A stretch of DNA of 11,611 nt from an uncultured Collinsella sp. Its GTDB lineage: Bacteria; Actinomycetota; Coriobacteriia; Coriobacteriales; Coriobacteriaceae. Position 1 is the first letter of the stretch. Each line of letters starts with the position of its first letter. The DNA lies in assembly GCA_900544235.1 (NCBI GenBank), contig UQUL01000055.1, positions 1 through 11,611 on the forward strand, written 5' to 3'. Below the pieces are notes generated by a model. That model did not search any database and was not told the origin of the DNA. It saw only the letters and a list, made by a program, of their open reading frames with translations. Positions 8,058-11,611 of this stretch are shown piece by piece. The position numbers were made by a program, and so were the translations under genes.

Positions 8058-9913
8058 TGGCAGACGAGACCAAGACTCAGATTCCCAAGCCCACCCGTCA
8101 GCGTGGACCCATGGGCCGCATGGGTGGCATGCGCCGTGGCGAAAAGGCCAAAGACTTTAAGGGCACCATGAGGCAGCTGCTCGGCTATATCGGCCAGCAC
8201 AAGATTGCCGTGTTTGCCGCCGTCGCCTTTGCCGTGTGCTCGGTCATCTTTAACATTGTGGGGCCCAAGGTGCTCGGCCAGGTTACGACCAAGCTGTTTG
8301 AGGGCCTGGTTGCCAAGGTCAACGGTACCGGCGATGTCGACTTTAACTGGATCGCCAAGACGCTCGGCTTTTTGCTCTGCCTGTATCTGGCGAGCTCTGC
8401 CTGCAGCCTGATCCAGGGCTGGCTCATGACCGGCGTCACGCAAAAGATCTGCTACCGCATGCGCAAGGAGATTGCCGCCAAGATCGCCGTCGTACCGATG
8501 AGCTACTTCAACGGCCACAGCAAGGGCGACGTGCTCAGCCGCATCACCAACGACGTCGATACGCTCGGCCAGTCGCTCAACCAGAGCGTGACGCAGCTTA
8601 TTACGTCTGTCACGCAGATTATCGGCGTGCTCGTCATGATGCTTTCGATCAGCCTGCCGCTCACCGGCGTCACCGTGCTCACGCTGCCGGCCGCTGCGAT
8701 TATCTTGATGGTGATGATTCACTTCTCGCAGCCGTACTTCCGCGAGCAGCAACAGGTTCTGGGCGCCGTCAACGGCATTATCGAGGAGGATTTTGCCGGC
8801 CAGAACGTCATTCAGGTGTTCGACCGCGCCGAGGCCTCAATCGAGGAGTTCGACCGTCAAAACGACCGTCTGTTTATTAGCGGATGGCGTTCGCAGTTCC
8901 TGTCGGGCCTGATGATGCCGCTTATGAGCCTGGTGGGTAACATGGGCTACGTGGGCGTTGTCGTGGTGGGCGCACAGCTCGCACTGACCGGCAACGCCAC
9001 GCCCGGCGACATCCAGAGCTTTATCCAGTACGTTCGCAACTTTACGCAACCCGTGCAGCAGCTGGGCAACGTGAGCAACACGATGCAGTCGATGGCCGCC
9101 GCAACCGAGCGCGTCTTTGAGTTCCTGGCCGCGCCCGAGGAGGAGCAGAAGGCCGACGCGCAGATTCCCGAGAAGCGCCCTGGCCACGTGGAATTTGACC
9201 ATGTGAAGTTTGGCTACACGCCCGACAAGACCATCATCCACGACTTTAGCTGCGAGGCTAAGCCCGGCCAGACCATCGCCATCGTCGGCCCCACCGGCGC
9301 CGGCAAGACCACGCTCATCAAGTTGCTGCAGCGCTTTTACGACGTGGACGGCGGTTCGCTGCGCGTCGAGGGTGTCGACGTGCGCGACTGGGACCGCGCG
9401 GCGCTGCGCGGCGAGTTTGCCATGGTGCTGCAGGACACCTGGCTGTTTAACGGCACCATCCGCGAGAACATCCGCTACGGACGCCCCGATGCGACCGACG
9501 CCGAGGTCGAGGCCGCTGCACGCGCCGCACGCTGCGATCACTTTATCCATACGCTCGCCGGCGGCTACGACTTTATGATCAACGAGGAGGGCACCAACCT
9601 GTCGCAGGGTCAGCGCCAGCTCGTGACCATCGCCCGTGCCATTTTGGCCGACCGCCCGGCGCTGATTCTGGACGAGGCGACCTCCAACGTGGATACCCGC
9701 ACCGAGGAGCTCATCCAGCGTGCCATGGATGCGCTGATGCAGGGCCGTACCAGCTTTGTCATCGCGCACCGTCTGTCCACGATCCGCAACGCCGACGTGA
9801 TCTTGGTAATCCGCGACGGCGACATCGTCGAGAAGGGCACGCACGACGAGCTGCTCGCCCAGGGCGGCTTCTACGCCGACCTGTACAACTCGCAGTTCGA
9901 CGAGGCGGCGTAA
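8057..9913 (+). CDS. ABC exporter half-transporter, catalytically canonical subunit
   Basis: A 618-residue type-IV ABC half-exporter. The cytoplasmic N-terminus is basic and Gly/Met/Arg-rich (about 10-30), followed by six predicted TM helices (from about 48 to 310). The ATPase domain has Walker A GPTGAGKTT (411-419), Q-loop Gln459, Walker B ALILDE with catalytic Glu540, and switch His571. Its signature motif is LSQGQ (515-519) instead of LSGGQ. This is the complement of the preceding gene: its own Walker site plus the partner's VSGGQ makes the working ATP site, while LSQGQ with the partner's D693/Q724 makes the degenerate one. ATG overlaps the previous stop by one base (TAATG) behind a GAAGGAGG site, so the two are made together. 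A Rho-independent terminator follows. Confidence 0.94.
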   Translation: MADETKTQIPKPTRQRGPMGRMGGMRRGEKAKDFKGTMRQLLGYIGQHKIAVFAAVAFAVCSVIFNIVGPKVLGQVTTKLFEGLVAKVNGTGDVDFNWIAKTLGFLLCLYLASSACSLIQGWLMTGVTQKICYRMRKEIAAKIAVVPMSYFNGHSKGDVLSRITNDVDTLGQSLNQSVTQLITSVTQIIGVLVMMLSISLPLTGVTVLTLPAAAIILMVMIHFSQPYFREQQQVLGAVNGIIEEDFAGQNVIQVFDRAEASIEEFDRQNDRLFISGWRSQFLSGLMMPLMSLVGNMGYVGVVVVGAQLALTGNATPGDIQSFIQYVRNFTQPVQQLGNVSNTMQSMAAATERVFEFLAAPEEEQKADAQIPEKRPGHVEFDHVKFGYTPDKTIIHDFSCEAKPGQTIAIVGPTGAGKTTLIKLLQRFYDVDGGSLRVEGVDVRDWDRAALRGEFAMVLQDTWLFNGTIRENIRYGRPDATDAEVEAAARAARCDHFIHTLAGGYDFMINEEGTNLSQGQRQLVTIARAILADRPALILDEATSNVDTRTEELIQRAMDALMQGRTSFVIAHRLSTIRNADVILVIRDGDIVEKGTHDELLAQGGFYADLYNSQFDEAA

Positions 9914-9945
9914 ATTCTGCCGCAGGGAACGAATAACGCCCGAGA

Positions 9946-9985
9946 ACGGGGGGGCGCAGGACAACCTGCGCCCCCCGTTTTTGTT
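9946..9985 (+). terminator. Rho-independent terminator of the MarR-ABC operon
   Basis: Stem of G-run plus CGCAGG (9948-9960) pairing with CCTGCG plus C-run (9965-9976), 4-nt loop, one bulged G, immediately followed by GTTTTTGTT. It starts 33 nt after the exporter stop codon. Confidence 0.9.
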
Positions 9986-10068
9986 CTACAGCCCTTGAGC
10001 CGCCTCCCCTGGGACCTGATTGACAGCCCCTTCGAGGCCCCGTGGGCAAAAAATGGCAAATATGAGTA

Positions 10069-10089
10069 CTGTTACCCTTTTAGTAACAG
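10069..10089. repeat. Small dyad adjoining the left inverted-repeat arm
   Basis: CTGTTAC (10069-10075) and GTAACAG (10083-10089) form a perfect 7-bp inverted repeat with a 7-nt spacer, sharing its first base with the left long arm. It could be an operator or RNA stem. The matching place beside the right arm has no such dyad. Confidence 0.45.
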
Positions 10090-10172
10090 CCAAAACAGCC
10101 CCAAATACCGTTTTCACGGCTTACACGCGTCCCTAAAATGATCAAACAGCCCTATAGCGAACTTATATGTGT

Positions 10173-10201
10173 TTGCGTTAATGAACATATTTTGCTGTTA
10201 T
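10173..10201 (+). promoter_or_regulatory. Weak candidate promoter inside the repeat-bounded segment
   Basis: TTGCGT (10173-10178) and TGTTAT (10196-10201) are separated by 17 nt. The region is AT-rich, so chance is quite possible. If real, it would transcribe through the right arm toward the DAHP synthase gene. Confidence 0.25.
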
Positions 10202-10412
10202 GTCTATTATTTTGCGAAGGCAATATGATACTAAGCTAGCAACCGTACTCATATTTGGCATTTTTTGCCCACAGGGTATTTCCTGGGGAACCGACAACAG
10301 CCTTAGGGTCCCGCGCGGCGCCGCTCCCTCCCAGCATCCGCCGACGTTTACCCAGATAAAACCTGCCAAAATAAACCTGTCCCTTTTTGGTGGGTTTCGG
10401 GGTGACAAGGGC

Positions 10413-10441
10413 TTGCACTTTAGCGTGCGACAGCGGATAAT
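10413..10441 (+). promoter_or_regulatory. DAHP synthase promoter
   Basis: TTGCAC (10413-10418), 17-nt spacer, GATAAT (10436-10441): a close sigma-70 match. The start would be near 10448, giving a leader of about 48 nt that is too short for an attenuator or T-box from this promoter. Confidence 0.65.
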
Positions 10442-10495
10442 GCCGAGCATTCGACAATCCGCTTATTGCTCTTTCTATAGATTGAGGAGACCCCT

Positions 10496-11527
10496 ATGGC
10501 CATGGAATTCAAACGCAGGCTGCCGATCCCCATGGAGATCCGCGAGGAAATGCCACTTTCTGCCGAGCTTACCGCCAAAAAGCAGGCATTTGACGCCGAG
10601 GTCGCCAAAGTCTTTACCGGCGAGGACGCACGTAAGGTGCTCATCATCGGCCCGTGCTCTGCCGACCGCGAGGATTCGGTGCTCGAGTATATGAACCGAC
10701 TGGCCAAGACCGCCGAAGAGGTCAAGGACAAGCTCATCATCATTCCGCGCGTCTACACCAATAAGCCGCGCACCAAGGGCACCGGCTACAAGGGTCTTCT
10801 GCACAACCCCAACCCCGAGGCTCCCGACGACCTGCTCGAGGGCGTCAAGGCCATCCGCCACATGCACCTGCGCGTCATCGAGGAGACCGGCTTCTTTACC
10901 GCCGATGAGATGCTCTACCCGTCCAACTACCAGTACCTCGTTGACCTGCTGAGCTATGTTGCCGTGGGCGCACGCTCGGTCGAAAACCAGGAGCATCGCC
11001 TGGTGTCGAGCGGCATTTCGGTACCCGTCGGCATGAAGAATCCCACCGCCGGTTCCACCACCGTTATGCTCAACTCCATCTACGCCGCCCAGGCACATCA
11101 GAGCTTTATCTTCCGCAACTGGGAGGTCGAGTGCGACGGCAATCCGCTCGCGCACGCCGTTATGCGTGGCTACATCGGTCTCGATGGGCGCACCTACCCC
11201 AACTACCACTACGAGCACCTGGAGCGCCTGGCTGAGCGCTATACCGAGCATGCCGGCTACGCCAATCCGGCAGCGGTCATCGACTGCAACCACGACAACT
11301 CGGGCAAGCGTCCGCTGGAGCAGTATCGCATTTGCAAGGAGGTGCTCGACAGCTGCCGACGCAACGAGTCCATCTCTAAGCTGGTCAAGGGCTTTATGAT
11401 CGAGTCCTACCTGGAAGACGGCAACCAGCCGGTCGACGGCGGCGTCTTTGGCAAGTCGATCACCGATCCGTGCCTGGGCTGGGAAAAGACCGACTACCTC
11501 ATCCACGAGATCGCGGAGCGTATTTAG
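10496..11527 (+). CDS. aroG: 3-deoxy-7-phosphoheptulonate (DAHP) synthase, class I (AroF/G/H type)
   Basis: A 343-residue cytoplasmic enzyme condensing phosphoenolpyruvate and erythrose 4-phosphate, the first step of the shikimate pathway to Trp, Tyr, Phe and chorismate. It matches E. coli AroG over its length: metal Cys54 in IGPCSAD, substrate loop PRVYTNKPRTKGTGYKG (84-100), VGARSVENQEHRLVSSGISVPVGMKN region, metal His266 in DCNHDNSGK, Glu303 in GFMIESYLEDGNQ and Asp324 in SITDPCLGW. The N-terminal segment (1-40) is where feedback inhibitors bind in this family; which amino acid inhibits cannot be told, so the isozyme letter is nominal. The first ATG has GAGGAGA (10484-10490) at good spacing; a second ATG two codons later is less well placed. 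It appears to be a single-gene unit with its own promoter. Confidence 0.95.
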   Translation: MAMEFKRRLPIPMEIREEMPLSAELTAKKQAFDAEVAKVFTGEDARKVLIIGPCSADREDSVLEYMNRLAKTAEEVKDKLIIIPRVYTNKPRTKGTGYKGLLHNPNPEAPDDLLEGVKAIRHMHLRVIEETGFFTADEMLYPSNYQYLVDLLSYVAVGARSVENQEHRLVSSGISVPVGMKNPTAGSTTVMLNSIYAAQAHQSFIFRNWEVECDGNPLAHAVMRGYIGLDGRTYPNYHYEHLERLAERYTEHAGYANPAAVIDCNHDNSGKRPLEQYRICKEVLDSCRRNESISKLVKGFMIESYLEDGNQPVDGGVFGKSITDPCLGWEKTDYLIHEIAERI

Positions 11528-11554
11528 TTACGCGGTTTTACCAAACCGCGTAAC
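11527..11554. terminator. 12-bp hairpin overlapping the DAHP synthase stop
   Basis: GTTACGCGGTTT (11527-11538) pairs perfectly with AAACCGCGTAAC (11543-11554) across a TACC loop. The stem starts on the last base of the TAG stop. No T-run follows on the plus strand. It may be a Rho-assisted or 3'-end protecting structure, or a bidirectional element if a convergent gene lies right of it. Confidence 0.45.
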
Positions 11555-11611
11555 GACTCGACGCTGCGCGGGCCGCATTTGGACAATCTGACGTTCAACT
11601 TCAAGGGCGCG
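11555..11611. other. Unassigned window end
   Basis: Only 57 bases. One plus frame (from 11555, in phase with the DAHP synthase) has high G/C third positions and reads DSTLRGPHLDNLTFNFKGA, but has no ATG/GTG start and no ribosome site. A minus frame ending at TAA (11528-11530) is also open with weaker codon bias. Neither can be called a gene. Confidence 0.3.

Larger units (their letters stand above)
10042..10272. repeat. 231-bp segment bounded by 28-nt inverted repeats
   Basis: Left arm 10042-10069 begins GTGGGCAAAAAATGG; right arm 10245-10272 is its reverse complement with a single mismatch (27/28). Allowing two more mismatches, the match extends inward to 34 nt (10042-10075 and 10239-10272). 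The interior is AT-rich with no gene. No clear target-site duplication flanks it. It may be a MITE-like element, or two oppositely oriented regulator sites. Confidence 0.7.
9914..10495. other. 582-nt intergenic region between exporter operon and DAHP synthase
   Basis: It holds the exporter terminator, the 28-nt inverted repeat pair bounding 10042-10272, six ACAGCC motifs on one strand (9988, 10023, 10086, 10095, 10146, 10297), a 12-bp hairpin with two G-U pairs (10360-10371 with 10385-10396), a perfect palindrome GCGGCGCCGC (10315-10324) and the DAHP synthase promoter. 10040-10280 is clearly AT-richer than the surroundings. Open frames on both strands here lack ribosome sites and codon bias and are not called. 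Confidence 0.6.

Noticed and set aside
10042..10272. Insertion sequence or CRISPR array
   Set aside because: No transposase frame, no target duplication, and only two inverted copies; no regular direct repeats with spacers.
10302..10316. T-box-like string (TTAGGGTCCCGCG) before an amino-acid biosynthesis gene
   Set aside because: The conserved T-box core AGGGTGGNACCGCG is incomplete, no specifier stem was seen, and the promoter lies downstream of it.
10178..10457. Two overlapping minus-strand open frames (90 and 73 residues) upstream of DAHP synthase
   Set aside because: Basic, low-complexity translations without ribosome sites, lying over the inverted repeat and promoter.
10200..10694. 164-residue open frame running into the DAHP synthase gene
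   Set aside because: It crosses the promoter and ribosome site of the real gene and then runs in the wrong frame through it; no ribosome site of its own.

Overview
The window looks like an ordinary chromosomal stretch of a high-GC, strictly anaerobic bacterium. The gene mix (pyruvate formate-lyase, KDG-type permease, heterodimeric drug-type ABC exporter, class I DAHP synthase) and strong G/C third-position bias fit a gut Coriobacteriia such as Collinsella. That assignment is inference from style; no rRNA or marker gene is present.

Left part, minus strand (1-2908). Pyruvate formate-lyase is encoded in two pieces. A 683-residue body (600-2651) carries the Cys-Cys active site. A separate 83-residue protein (263-514) carries the C-terminal glycyl-radical loop RVSGYAV. 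Together they equal one normal PFL (about 760 residues). They lie in different frames, 85 nt apart, and the gap holds two perfect RNA hairpins. Two further long hairpins follow the small gene. A candidate promoter lies about 230 nt upstream of the large gene. This split enzyme is the most interesting content of the window.

Middle, minus strand (3046-5135). An SDR-family oxidoreductase is followed by a KdgT-type 2-keto-3-deoxygluconate permease. This suggests uptake and redox conversion of a keto-deoxy sugar acid. A terminator-like hairpin separates the two genes, and a GC-rich hairpin follows the permease.

Middle, plus strand (5205-9985). A MarR-type regulator and two ABC half-transporters overlap by 4 nt and 1 nt and form one operon ending in a clear Rho-independent terminator. 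The two ABC proteins show the asymmetric catalytic residues of heterodimeric exporters (one degenerate, one canonical ATP site). The first has an unusual insertion of about 200 residues after its first membrane helix. A perfect 14-bp inverted repeat spans the MarR translation start.

Right part (9986-11611). A 510-nt AT-richer spacer holds two nearly identical inverted copies of a 28-34 nt sequence bounding a 231-bp segment, repeated ACAGCC motifs and a good promoter. Then comes a class I DAHP synthase gene, the entry step of aromatic amino-acid synthesis, with a perfect 12-bp hairpin starting at the last base of its stop codon. The last ~55 bases are too short to assign.
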